Source: an uncultured Rhodospirillales bacterium (GTDB lineage Bacteria; Pseudomonadota; Alphaproteobacteria; Acetobacterales; Acetobacteraceae). Taken from it: 9,404 nt of DNA. Both the position numbers and the translations under genes were made by a program. Below are positions 1 through 6,969 of the stretch, in pieces. The stretch covers positions 1 through 9,404 of the forward strand of contig CAIMVB010000488.1 of NCBI GenBank assembly GCA_903844785.1, in the 5' to 3' direction. The stretch's first letter is position 1. Each line of letters starts with the position of its first letter. Below the pieces are notes generated by a model. It had not been told where the DNA came from. It did not search any database and worked only from the letters and a program-made list of their open reading frames with translations.

Positions 1-306
1 ACTGTCTCGGTCCTAACCTATGATGAGGAAACCAAGGGCGAGCCCCGTGTGGTGAAAATGCCCGATGCCGCGGGCGATGGCGAAGGCTGGCTGCTACTGG
101 ATGATCTGGTGGATACCGGCACCACGGCGCGGGTCGTGCGCGCGCTGCTGCCCAAGGCGCATTTCGCCACCGTCTATGCCAAGCCTGCCGGCAAGCCGAT
201 GGTGGATACCTTCATTACGGAAGTAAGCCAGGATACCTGGATCCTATTCCCCTGGGATACCGAGCCGCAATTCATTGCGCCGATTGCGAAATCTGCGGGG
301 CAGTAA
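1..306 (+). CDS. gpt: Xanthine/guanine phosphoribosyltransferase, C-terminal part (5' end outside window)
   Basis: Open from base 1 to the TAA at 304-306, giving 101 residues in frame 1; the start lies off the left edge. The piece carries the PRPP-binding loop of type I phosphoribosyltransferases, [16 protein letters not shown], at residues 31-46 of the visible part, where the two Asp and the TGTT turn hold ribose-phosphate and Mg2+. It is followed by [15 protein letters not shown] and by [10 protein letters not shown], which are characteristic of the bacterial Gpt (XGPRT) subgroup rather than of Hpt or Apt. The family transfers phosphoribose from PRPP to xanthine or guanine to make XMP or GMP in purine salvage, in the cytoplasm or at the inner membrane. 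About 60 to 70 N-terminal residues are probably missing, judging from the usual length of about 150 to 170. A hairpin lies 18 bp after the stop codon. No frameshift is visible. Confidence 0.93.
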   Translation, partial: TVSVLTYDEETKGEPRVVKMPDAAGDGEGWLLLDDLVDTGTTARVVRALLPKAHFATVYAKPAGKPMVDTFITEVSQDTWILFPWDTEPQFIAPIAKSAGQ

Positions 307-324
307 ATTACTGGCGGCTGAAAA

Positions 325-361
325 CATTTCCTGGCCGGACAGGCTTATTCGCCAGGAAATG
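325..361. terminator. Intergenic hairpin, possible bidirectional terminator of gpt and the CorC-type gene
   Basis: Perfect 11-bp inverted repeat: CATTTCCTGGC at 325-335 and GCCAGGAAATG at 351-361, with a 15-nt loop. It sits between two convergent genes, 18 bp after the gpt stop and about 90 bp after the stop of the minus-strand CorC-type gene. On the minus strand the stem is followed at once by TTTT (complement of 321-324), which fits a Rho-independent terminator for the CorC-type gene with a short U tract. On the plus strand no U tract follows, so for gpt it would act only as a 3'-end stabilising hairpin or a weak terminator. The repeat is certain; the function is inferred from position. Confidence 0.6.
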
Positions 362-453
362 CCTTAACTAGATGCGGCAGAAGGCCTTTGGTGCCAGGTC
401 AGCGGCAAAGCTTAGGTACCTCCGCCCTAGATCAAACTGCTATCAGTCTATCC

Positions 454-1764
454 TCACCCGCCACCATCGGCGCCGGCATCTTCCCGGCTGGCCAGCACCT
501 TATCCACCCGCCTGCCATCCATATCCACAATCTCAAAACGCCAGCCGGCCCAGACAATCCGGTCCCCCTCACGCGGGACACGCTGCAACAGCGCCAGCAT
601 CAACCCAGCGACGGTGTGATAGGTGCCCGCCCCCGGCATTTCCGGCAAATCAAGCCGGGCGCGCAATTCATCGGATGGCATGCTGCCATCCAGCAGTAGC
701 GATCCATCAAAGCGCAGCACCGCCGCTTCCGCCGGCATCGGCTCGGATGGGCCCAATTCGCCAATGATCGCTTCCAGCAAATCGGAAGCCGTCACCATGC
801 CTTCGAAGGACCCGTATTCATCCAGCACCAGCGCCATGCCCAAAGGATCGCCGCGGAGCCTTTCCAGCGCATCCAGCGCGGTCAGCGTATCCGGCAGCAC
901 CATGGGCTGGCGCAAAGCGGCATCAAGGGAAATGGGCCCGCCCGCCAAAAGCTGGTCCAGCAGATCCTTGGCGGCGACCACGCCGACCACATTATCCACC
1001 CGCCCATCCGCCACGATAAAGCGCGTGACATGCGAAGCGCGCAGCCGTTCCGGCAGGTTTTCTGGCGCCTCGGCGCGGTCCAGCCAGGCGATGTCATTGC
1101 GGGGCGTCATCAGCGCGCGCACGGGCTTATCCCCAAGCCGCAACACGCGTTCGATCATGTGACGTTCTTCGGTCTCCAGCGCGCCGGCCTGGGCGCCTTC
1201 CGCCACCACGGCCTTCACTTCTTCTTCCGTCACGGAAAGGTCAGAAGTGGGCGCCGGGCCAAAAAACCGCAGCACCAGGGCCGAAGACGCGCCCAAAAGC
1301 CAGACCATCGGCGCCGTGATGCGCGCCAGCGCTGCCAGCGGGCGCGCGACCAGGATGGCGAGTTTCTCAGGCTCCCGCAGCGCCAGTTGCTTGGGCACCA
1401 ATTCGCCCAGGATCAGGCTGAGATAGGTGATGGCCAGCACCACCAGCGTAAAGGCCACTTCCTGCACAAAGGGCACCGGAAAGGGCAGCATTTCCAAGGC
1501 CTGCGCGATGGTGCCGGCAAGCCGCGCGCCACCAAAAGCACCGGCGATGATCCCCACCATGGTAATGCCCACCTGCACCGTCGGCAGGAAGCGCTGCGGG
1601 TCATCAGCCAAGGCAAGCGCGGTATCCGCGCCCCTGACGCCGCGCTTTTGCATGGCCATCAGCCGGGACCGGCGTGAAGACACAATGGCGAGTTCAGACA
1701 TGGCGAAGGCGCCATTCAGCAGAACCAGCAGCAGGATGATCAAAATCTCTAGGGCCGTGCCCAT
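454..1764 (-). CDS. CorC/HlyC-type membrane protein (DUF21 + CBS pair + CorC_HlyC)
   Basis: 436 residues, a normal length for the CNNM/CorC family. Order of domains: DUF21 (CNNM) transmembrane domain at about 1-195, with hydrophobic segments near 4-26, 62-88 and 102-122 and the conserved GELVPKQLAL at 120-129; a CBS pair at about 205-335, opening with MTPRNDIAWLD (219-229) and closing with LDEYGSFEGMVTASDLLEAI (314-333); and a CorC_HlyC domain at about 345-427, containing DGSLLLDGSMPSDEL and YHTVAGLMLALLQRVPREGD. Family members are inner-membrane proteins linked to Mg2+/Co2+ efflux or tolerance, with nucleotide binding by the CBS pair; older annotations call them hemolysins. Which paralogue this is (YtfL/PaeA-like, YoaE-like and so on) cannot be decided. 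The start at 1764 is supported by a typical hydrophobic N terminus; a weak GGGA lies upstream. It converges on gpt and diverges from the phosphatase gene. A possible -10 (TATTTT, complement of 1801-1806) lies about 40 bp upstream. Confidence 0.93.
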   Translation of the reverse strand: MGTALEILIILLLVLLNGAFAMSELAIVSSRRSRLMAMQKRGVRGADTALALADDPQRFLPTVQVGITMVGIIAGAFGGARLAGTIAQALEMLPFPVPFVQEVAFTLVVLAITYLSLILGELVPKQLALREPEKLAILVARPLAALARITAPMVWLLGASSALVLRFFGPAPTSDLSVTEEEVKAVVAEGAQAGALETEERHMIERVLRLGDKPVRALMTPRNDIAWLDRAEAPENLPERLRASHVTRFIVADGRVDNVVGVVAAKDLLDQLLAGGPISLDAALRQPMVLPDTLTALDALERLRGDPLGMALVLDEYGSFEGMVTASDLLEAIIGELGPSEPMPAEAAVLRFDGSLLLDGSMPSDELRARLDLPEMPGAGTYHTVAGLMLALLQRVPREGDRIVWAGWRFEIVDMDGRRVDKVLASREDAGADGGG

Positions 1765-1777
1765 TTCTTGTTCCCAG

Positions 1778-1791
1778 GCGGCAAATGCCGC
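1778..1791. repeat. 14-bp palindrome GCGGC-AAAT-GCCGC
   Basis: Perfect 5-bp arms (1778-1782 and 1787-1791) around an AAAT centre, 14 bp upstream of the CorC-type start codon in the divergent intergenic region. On the minus strand it falls in the likely 5' untranslated region. A second palindrome of identical geometry lies at 1818-1831. It may be an operator half, a small hairpin near the ribosome-binding site, or chance in GC-rich DNA. Confidence 0.3.
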
Positions 1792-1817
1792 GCGCCTTGT
1801 AAAATAGTTTCGCGCCG

Positions 1818-1831
1818 GGGTGAAATCACCC
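1818..1831. repeat. 14-bp palindrome GGGTG-AAAT-CACCC
   Basis: Perfect 5-bp arms (1818-1822 and 1827-1831) with the same AAAT centre as the palindrome at 1778-1791, 40 bp away centre to centre. It lies between the possible minus-strand -10 at 1801-1806 and the phosphatase gene, so it could sit over the promoter of either divergent gene. A dimeric regulator binding site is possible, but arms of 5 bp are weak evidence. Confidence 0.3.
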
Positions 1832-1871
1832 TGCTATGGGCGGGTTTGGCGCTTTCTGGCATCCTAGGCGG

Positions 1872-2618
1872 ATGACCCAGCCTCTCCCCCGCCTGATCCC
1901 GCTTGAAGGTGCCTCCAACCTACGTGACCTGGGCGGCTGGCGCGGCCATGAAGGCTGGGCTTTGCGCCATGGGGTGCTGTTCCGTTCAGACGCGCTGCAT
2001 AAGCTGACGGACCAGGATTTAACCCGGCTTGCCGAAACCGGGCTTGCCACCGTGTGTGATTTGCGCGGCCAGCATGAGGCTGCGGTATCCCCTTCCCGCC
2101 TGCCACCAGGGGCGCGGGCGGTACCTTTGCCGATTGAACCGCGCATAGGCGCATCCTTGCGCGACCTTCTGGCCAATGGCGCGGCGACGCGGGCGGAGAC
2201 CACGCGGCTGCTTGGCGTGGCCTATCTGAATTACGCGACCGAGCAATTGCCTGTTTATCGCCAGCTTGTTGATCTCATCCTTGAAGATGAGCGCCGCCCG
2301 CTGCTGTTTCATTGCTCGGCGGGCAAGGACCGCACCGGGCTTGGCGCGGCGCTGATTCTGACCGCGCTTGGCGTTTCGCGGGAGGATATTCTGACTGATT
2401 ACGTGGCAACCGACCGCTTCTGGCGCCGCGACCATCCCCTGCCCGATGAGGCACCGCAGGAAGCCAAGGACGCAATTTTGGACACGCACCCGGCGCTGCT
2501 GGCCGCCGCTTTGGAAGCGGCGGTGGTGCCCTTCGGGTCCGCAGCGGGCTTGCTGGAAGATGGCTTGGGCCTGCCCCCGGCGCGGCTGGCCAGCTTCCGC
2601 GCGGCCTTGCTGGATTAA
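1872..2618 (+). CDS. Tyrosine-protein phosphatase (Y_phosphatase3, MptpB/LipA-like)
   Basis: 248 residues from ATG 1872. The catalytic P-loop is HCSAGKDRTG at 147-156: Cys148 is the nucleophile and Arg154 binds phosphate (CX5R), and the Lys-Asp pair inside the loop is typical of the MptpB-like lipid/tyrosine phosphatase group (PF13350). The N-terminal signature NLRDLGGW (16-23) and FRSDAL (37-42) are also typical, as is VCDLRGQHEA (61-70), which matches the family's DLR motif. These enzymes hydrolyse phosphotyrosine, and some act on phosphoinositides; the substrate here is unknown. No signal peptide is visible, so it is probably cytoplasmic. An in-frame ATG at 1836 would add 12 residues (starting MGGFGAFW), but family members begin near RLIPLEGASNLRDLGG. 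AGGCGG lies just before 1872, although its spacing is tight. The stop codon overlaps the stop of the convergent amidase gene by 4 bp. Confidence 0.88.
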   Translation: MTQPLPRLIPLEGASNLRDLGGWRGHEGWALRHGVLFRSDALHKLTDQDLTRLAETGLATVCDLRGQHEAAVSPSRLPPGARAVPLPIEPRIGASLRDLLANGAATRAETTRLLGVAYLNYATEQLPVYRQLVDLILEDERRPLLFHCSAGKDRTGLGAALILTALGVSREDILTDYVATDRFWRRDHPLPDEAPQEAKDAILDTHPALLAAALEAAVVPFGSAAGLLEDGLGLPPARLASFRAALLD

Positions 2619-3997
2619 GCCACCCCCGCCACCCAAGCCGCGATGGCGGTTGCCCGCGCATCTTCATGCCATTGGCCGATAATCTGTACGCCAAGCGGCA
2701 TGCCTGCCACCGCCAGCAGCGGGACATTCACCGCCGGGCAGCCCAAAGCCGATGTGCCGGCATTGAAGCTGATATCCCCGGTCGGGCGCGGCACAGGCGG
2801 CTGGCCTGGCTGATCGCCAAGCCAGATCGGCGCCGGGCCGGGGGATGACGGGGCGATCAGCCCATCCGCCAGCGGTGCCAGCGAAGCCAAGCGGCGGCGT
2901 AATTCATCGCGTTCCAGCAAACGCGCGCGATAGGTTTCCAGATCAACCTTGGTGCCATGCTGCAAGCGCGTGAAAAGCCTGGGGCTGACGCGATCAGCCG
3001 CGGTTTCCGCCAAATGCTGCAAGCCCGCGCGTTGTTCAAAGGCGCAAATATCTGCGGTGATGGCCTTCGCATGCGCCAAGGCGCGTTCAAAACCTTCAAT
3101 CAGCGGATGATCGGCGCGGCGCCAAATTTCCACCCCCGCCGCGCGCAGCCGGTCCAGCAGCGCCTCAAACGCCGCGAGGGACGCCGCATCCAAATCCGCC
3201 CAGCCTTCTGTTTCCATCACGATCAACCGTGCGGGTTTGGCGGGCGCCGGCGCGCTTGCAGGGCCGAAAAGTCCCGGCGCGCCAGGATCACCCCCCGCCC
3301 GCTTGGCGATTTCAATCGCCACAGCCCACATATCGGCGAAGCTATTGGCGTGAACGCCTGCGGTGGATTGGCTGAGCGATTGCCTCTCCCCCCGATTGAT
3401 CGCGCCTTGCGTCGGCTTCAGCGCGATATTGCCGCAATAAGACGCAGGGCGAATGATGGAACCGCCGACCTGCGTGCCAATCGCCGCCGGGATCATATTC
3501 GCCGCGACCGCCGCTGCGGAACCTGAGGATGACCCGCCCGGCGTGCGCTGCGGATCAAAGGGATTGGTGGTGGGGCCCGGATGCGCCATGCCCAATTCTG
3601 CGGTCACCGTCTTGCCAATGATCACCGCGCCCGCATCACGGAGCGCCCGCACCATGATGCTATCGCGCTTCGGGAAATTGCCGGTGAATGCGCCGCAGCC
3701 CATTTGCGTTGGCATATCGATGGTTTCGATCAGATCCTTGATGCCGATCGGCATGCCATCAATGGCGGAAAGCGCGCGGCCCGCCTTGTAGCGCGCCGTT
3801 GCGGCATCGGCGGCCGCGCGCGCACCCGCTTCGTTCAGCACAACAAAGGCGCGCACCACGCCATCGCGTTCCGCAATGGCGGCCAGGCAGCGTTCCAAAT
3901 AGGCGCGGGGCGTATCCTGGCCGGATTGGAAACCCGACACGGCATCATGGAAAGTCAGGCCCTTGAAGCTGGTGCGGTCATAGCTGCCGGATGACAT
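2615..3997 (-). CDS. Amidase-signature family hydrolase
   Basis: 460 residues, normal for the amidase signature (AS) family. The Ser-cisSer-Lys triad is complete: Lys87 in GMPIGIKDLIET, Ser156 in TPGGSSSGSAAAVAAN, and nucleophile Ser180 in GTQVGGSIIRPASYCGN. The spacings (69 and 24 residues) match the AS family. The GTQ..GSxxRPAxxCG version of the nucleophile motif is used by a subgroup of AS amidases in place of the more common GTDxGGSIR. The family hydrolyses amide bonds in many substrates (aryl amides, allophanate, peptide amides); the substrate cannot be assigned. GatA is unlikely, because no gatC or gatB gene is adjacent. The ATG at 3997 is preceded on the minus strand by AGGGGGA about 10 bp upstream, a usable ribosome-binding site. 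It is divergent from the MBL/M20 pair and convergent with the phosphatase gene. No signal peptide is seen. Confidence 0.92.
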   Translation of the reverse strand: MSSGSYDRTSFKGLTFHDAVSGFQSGQDTPRAYLERCLAAIAERDGVVRAFVVLNEAGARAAADAATARYKAGRALSAIDGMPIGIKDLIETIDMPTQMGCGAFTGNFPKRDSIMVRALRDAGAVIIGKTVTAELGMAHPGPTTNPFDPQRTPGGSSSGSAAAVAANMIPAAIGTQVGGSIIRPASYCGNIALKPTQGAINRGERQSLSQSTAGVHANSFADMWAVAIEIAKRAGGDPGAPGLFGPASAPAPAKPARLIVMETEGWADLDAASLAAFEALLDRLRAAGVEIWRRADHPLIEGFERALAHAKAITADICAFEQRAGLQHLAETAADRVSPRLFTRLQHGTKVDLETYRARLLERDELRRRLASLAPLADGLIAPSSPGPAPIWLGDQPGQPPVPRPTGDISFNAGTSALGCPAVNVPLLAVAGMPLGVQIIGQWHEDARATAIAAWVAGVA

Positions 3998-4087
3998 GGC
4001 GGTTTCCCCCTATGGCGATACATTTGGCACATCCTGCAATGCCTGGGCGCGCTTGTCTCCCGCCCCTGCCCGCGCCAGGGTGGGGCC

Positions 4088-5092
4088 ATGATCCCTGATA
4101 TCCCCGCGCCCGGTCAGGCCGCGACACTTCGGCCCGGTTTGCGCTGGCTGCGCTTTCCCCTGCCCTTCCCGCCCAGCCATGTGAATGTCTGGCTGCTGGA
4201 AGATGGGCCGGGCTGGCTCGCCATTGATTGTTCCATCGCATCCGAAGCCACGCGGGATTTATGGCGCGAAGCCTTGGCCGGAGAGGCCTTTGCCGGGCGG
4301 CCTTTGCACCGGCTGCTGGTGACGCATTTCCACCCCGATCACGCCGGGCTGATGGGCTGGCTGGCTGAAAATCACGGGCTTTGCCCGCTGATGACCAAGA
4401 TCGAATGGCTGCAGGCCCGCGCGCTGTTCTTCGATACCGGCGCTGAAATGGTGGAACATCAGGCGCGCTTCGCCCAGGCCGCCGGCGCGCCCGCCGAATA
4501 TGCGGATTTCATCCGCGCGCGCGGCCCGCTTTATGTGAAATCCGTCGCCCCCCTGCCGCGTGTTTTTGAAGCCATCGCCGATGGGCAGACGCTAAGCATT
4601 GGCGGGCAGCCCTGGCACGTAATGACCGGCCAGGGCCACGCGCCGGATATGGCCTGCCTGTTCAATGCGGAAAGTCGCGTGCTGATCGCCGCTGATCAAA
4701 TCCTGCCGCGCATTTCGCCCTATATCGGCCTGCATGCGGGCGAACCGACCGCGGATCCGCTCGGCGCCTTTTTGGCATCCTTGCAACGCTTTCGCGCCCT
4801 TCCCGAAGACACTTTTGTGCTGCCTTCCCATGGGGAGCCGTTTTACGGCCTGCATGCGCGGCTGGATTGGTTGGCCGCGCATCACGCGGAACGCCTTTCG
4901 CTTTTGATGGATGCCATGGCGGATAGCAGCGCGCATGATCTGCTGCCGGTGCTGTTCCGTCGCCCGCTTGATTTGCGTAACCTGGGCTTCGGGCTTGGCG
5001 AAACCCTCGCGCATTTGCGGCGCCTGCAGGTGATGGGCCAAGCGGTTTCAGAAATAGACAATCATGGCGTGACGCGCTGGCGCCGTGCGTAA
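4088..5092 (+). CDS. MBL-fold metallo-hydrolase with C-terminal winged-helix-like domain
   Basis: 334 residues. The metallo-beta-lactamase metal site is intact: the HxHxDH motif is THFHPDHAG (His80, His82, Asp84, His85), the third His is His184 in GQGHAPDM, the bridging Asp is Asp203 in AADQILPRISP, and the last His is His248 in LPSHGEPF. The core covers about 20-255. The C-terminal part (about 262-330, ending ETLAHLRRLQVMGQAVSE) looks like the small winged-helix domain of LACTB2-like hydrolases. The family includes hydrolases of thioesters, lactones, RNA and other substrates; nothing here fixes the substrate. GQGHAPD replaces the more common GH(S/T)P(E/D/G) third-His motif with little change. 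Start ATG 4088 has AGGG at 4077-4080, 7 bp upstream. The stop overlaps the ribosome-binding site of the M20 gene, so the two are probably one operon. No signal peptide is visible; probably cytoplasmic. Confidence 0.9.
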   Translation: MIPDIPAPGQAATLRPGLRWLRFPLPFPPSHVNVWLLEDGPGWLAIDCSIASEATRDLWREALAGEAFAGRPLHRLLVTHFHPDHAGLMGWLAENHGLCPLMTKIEWLQARALFFDTGAEMVEHQARFAQAAGAPAEYADFIRARGPLYVKSVAPLPRVFEAIADGQTLSIGGQPWHVMTGQGHAPDMACLFNAESRVLIAADQILPRISPYIGLHAGEPTADPLGAFLASLQRFRALPEDTFVLPSHGEPFYGLHARLDWLAAHHAERLSLLMDAMADSSAHDLLPVLFRRPLDLRNLGFGLGETLAHLRRLQVMGQAVSEIDNHGVTRWRRA

Positions 5093-5096
5093 GGAG
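5091..5096 (+). promoter_or_regulatory. Ribosome-binding site of the M20 gene, overlapping the MBL stop codon
   Basis: AAGGAG at 5091-5096, 6 bp before ATG 5103. Its first two bases are the last two bases of the TAA stop of the MBL gene (5090-5092). This near-perfect site decides the start of the peptidase at 5103 rather than at the in-frame GTG 5085, which would lie upstream of the site. It also implies translational coupling of the two genes. Confidence 0.8.
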
Positions 5097-5102
5097 CATT
5101 TG

Positions 5103-6323
5103 ATGACCCCGATCGAGACCATTGCCGCCATTCGCGCCGATGCGCGCTTCGCCGCTGCCTCCGCCAAGCTTGCCGCTGATCATGCGCGCATGGTCGAAGA
5201 TTGCATCACACTCACGCAAATCCCCGCCCCGCCCTTCGCGGAAGAAGAACGCGCCAGCGCCTATCTTTCCATGCTCCGCGCCCATGGGTTGGAGGAAGTG
5301 GAGCAGGATGAAATCGGCAATGTGATGGGGCTGCGCCGTGGCTTCGGCAATGGCGAGATTCTGGTGGTGGCCGCGCATCTGGATACCGTTTTCCCCGCCG
5401 GCACCGATGTGCGCGTCAGGCGTGAAGGCACCAAGCTTTTTGCCCCGGGCGTGAGTGACGATACATGGTCACTCGCGGTCAATCTCGGCTTTTTGCGCGC
5501 TTTGGATGCGGCAGGCATTCGCACACGGCATGACCTGCTGTTTGTGGGTGATGTCGGGGAAGAAGGGCTTGGGGATTTGCGCGGCATTCGCCATCTTTTC
5601 ACCAAAGGCCGGCACCGCGCGCGCATTCGCGGCTTCCTCACGGTGGATAGCCCGCAGGTGGCGGGCATTGTCAGCGGTGGTGTCGGTTCCAAACGCTACC
5701 GGGTGACATTCCAGGGGCCGGGCGGGCATTCCTATGCCGCTTTCGGTCTGGTCAATCCGATGTATGCCATGGCGGAGGCGGCGCGTGGCCTCGCCGCCGT
5801 CAAGGTGCCCGATAGCCCGCCCACCACGCATTGCGTGAGTGTTGTATCCGGCGGCACCTCCATCAATGCCATTGCCAATCGCGTGGTGATTGAAGTGGAT
5901 CTGCGCTCGGCCTCGGCCAGCGAACTTGCCAAGCTGGATCGCGCCTTTCTTGAAATTGTGGATCTGGCGGTTGCGGCCGAAAACGCCGCACGTTCCACCG
6001 CCAATGGCGCCATTACTGCTGAAGTTGAACCGGTGGGCGACCGCCCAGCGGGGGAAACGCCAGCGGGCAGCCCCATCCGCGCCCTGGCGGCGGCGGCGGT
6101 TTCTTCAGAAGGCTATCGCCCAACATTTGAATGGTCTTCGACGGATGCGAATATCCCAATGTCGCTTGGCATTCCGGCACTGAAAATTGGCGCAGGCGGG
6201 CGTGGCGGGCGGGCGCATTCCTTGGATGAATGGCTGGATGTGGAACCAACGGAAGCCTTGCGCGGCATGCGGTCAAGCCTTGCTGCCATTCTCGCCATCG
6301 CAGGCATGGAAGGTGTTGGATAA
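5103..6323 (+). CDS. M20-type zinc metallopeptidase/deacylase
   Basis: 406 residues from ATG 5103. All M20 landmarks are present: AAHLDTVFP (His92 metal ligand, Asp94), GVSDD (Asp119 bridging ligand), GDVGEEGLGD (Glu153 catalytic base, Glu154 ligand), TVDSP (Asp182 ligand) and AHSLDEWLDVEP (His372 ligand). FQGPGGHSYAAFG (204-216) and GGTSINAIANR (250-260) belong to the dimerisation lid, with His209 expected to contribute to the partner active site. The STDANIPMSLGIPAL stretch before the last His is typical of the group of M20 di-/tripeptidases and related acetyl or acyl amino acid deacylases. The family cleaves short peptides or N-acyl amino acids in the cytoplasm; the exact substrate is unknown. 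It lies 10 bp after the MBL gene with an overlapping ribosome-binding site, so co-expression is likely. The 80-bp gap after the stop contains two GGCGCC blocks (6328-6333, 6348-6353) but no convincing terminator. Confidence 0.92.
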   Translation: MTPIETIAAIRADARFAAASAKLAADHARMVEDCITLTQIPAPPFAEEERASAYLSMLRAHGLEEVEQDEIGNVMGLRRGFGNGEILVVAAHLDTVFPAGTDVRVRREGTKLFAPGVSDDTWSLAVNLGFLRALDAAGIRTRHDLLFVGDVGEEGLGDLRGIRHLFTKGRHRARIRGFLTVDSPQVAGIVSGGVGSKRYRVTFQGPGGHSYAAFGLVNPMYAMAEAARGLAAVKVPDSPPTTHCVSVVSGGTSINAIANRVVIEVDLRSASASELAKLDRAFLEIVDLAVAAENAARSTANGAITAEVEPVGDRPAGETPAGSPIRALAAAAVSSEGYRPTFEWSSTDANIPMSLGIPALKIGAGGRGGRAHSLDEWLDVEPTEALRGMRSSLAAILAIAGMEGVG

Positions 6324-6389
6324 CTTCGGCGCCGCCATTCGTGATGGGGCGCCTGCGCGAAAGCAAAGGCAAAAGCGGATCAGGCACCC

Positions 6390-6395
6390 TATCTA
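6390..6395 (+). promoter_or_regulatory. Possible -10 element before the HPF/cold-shock fusion gene
   Basis: TATCTA at 6390-6395 ends 7 bp before ATG 6403. If it is used, transcription would start at or next to the ATG, which would fit the lack of any Shine-Dalgarno-like sequence in front of this gene (leaderless message). No good -35 hexamer is found at the right distance (the expected position, near 6367-6372, reads AGGCAA), so this is a weak call. Confidence 0.25.
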
Positions 6396-6402
6396 GCGCG
6401 GC

Positions 6403-6966
6403 ATGGAAACGCCACTCAGCATCACCTTTCGCGATATCGAAGCCTCGCCCGCGCTGGAAGCGCGCATTCAGCATGAAGCCCAGCATCTGGCGCGTCGCGC
6501 ACCGCGCCTGACGCGCTGCGATGTGGTGCTGGAAGCGCCGCATCGGCACAAGCATCAGGGCATGCTGTGGCGCGTGCATATCCGCCTTGAACTGCCGGGG
6601 GGCGAGGTGGTGGTGACGCATGAAGGCCCGCGCGACCACGCGCATGAAAGTGCTGCGGTTGCGCTGCGTGATGCCTTTCGCGCCGCAGAACGTCAGGTGG
6701 AAAGGCATCGCGAAAAACAGGAAGGCGATGTGAAGGCCCATATCGCGCCTCCTTCGGGCCGTGTGACGCGGTTGGAACCCAAAGCGGATCACGGCTTCAT
6801 CACCCTGGATGATGGGGAGGAAGTTTATTTCCATCGCCATAGCGTCGCGGGTCATGCTTTTGACAAGCTGCATATCGGTGCCGCCGTGACGCTGGTATTG
6901 AGCGAGGGTGACGCGGGGCCGCAAGCCAGCCTTGTGCGCCCACTGCATCAGGGGCCAGGGGCCTAG
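6403..6966 (+). CDS. HPF/RaiA-like ribosome-associated protein fused to a cold-shock-like domain
   Basis: 187 residues in two parts. Residues 3-105 resemble the ribosome hibernation promoting factor (HPF/RaiA, S30AE) fold: SITFRDIEASPALEARIQHE, then strands CDVVLEAP and WRVHIRLELPGGEVVVTHEG, then a helix HAHESAAVALRDAFRAAERQVERH. Residues 117-180 resemble a cold-shock/S1-like OB domain: SGRVTRLEPKADHGFITLDD carries an RNP1-like GFI, and EEVYFHRHSV an RNP2-like YFHRHSV. HPF proteins bind the 30S subunit at the tRNA/mRNA channel and silence ribosomes under stress. In long HPF the C-terminal domain drives 100S dimerisation, but here that place is taken by a cold-shock-like nucleic-acid-binding domain. 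No Shine-Dalgarno site precedes ATG 6403. The protein is His-rich (about 9%). The following 78-residue gene begins 3 bp after the stop. Confidence 0.85.
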   Translation: METPLSITFRDIEASPALEARIQHEAQHLARRAPRLTRCDVVLEAPHRHKHQGMLWRVHIRLELPGGEVVVTHEGPRDHAHESAAVALRDAFRAAERQVERHREKQEGDVKAHIAPPSGRVTRLEPKADHGFITLDDGEEVYFHRHSVAGHAFDKLHIGAAVTLVLSEGDAGPQASLVRPLHQGPGA

Positions 6967-6969
6967 ATC

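Noticed and set aside
372..767. Plus-strand open frames in the region of the CorC-type gene
   Set aside because: They are shadows of the minus-strand gene, whose three domains and motifs are clear; no start signals or family features are seen in them.
1836..1871. Upstream ATG 1836 as the start of the phosphatase
   Set aside because: It adds 12 residues outside the family's conserved N terminus and lacks a ribosome-binding site; ATG 1872 places the RLIPLEGASNLRDLGG motif at the usual distance.
4025..4038. TGGCAC followed by TGCA upstream of the MBL gene, resembling a sigma-54 promoter
   Set aside because: The GG and GC elements are 8 bp apart instead of the strict 10 bp, so RNA polymerase with sigma-54 would not be expected to use it.
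6324..6360. Two GGCGCC blocks after the M20 stop as a terminator stem
   Set aside because: The arms are only 6 bp of self-complementary sequence, and no U run follows; it is as likely to be chance in this composition.
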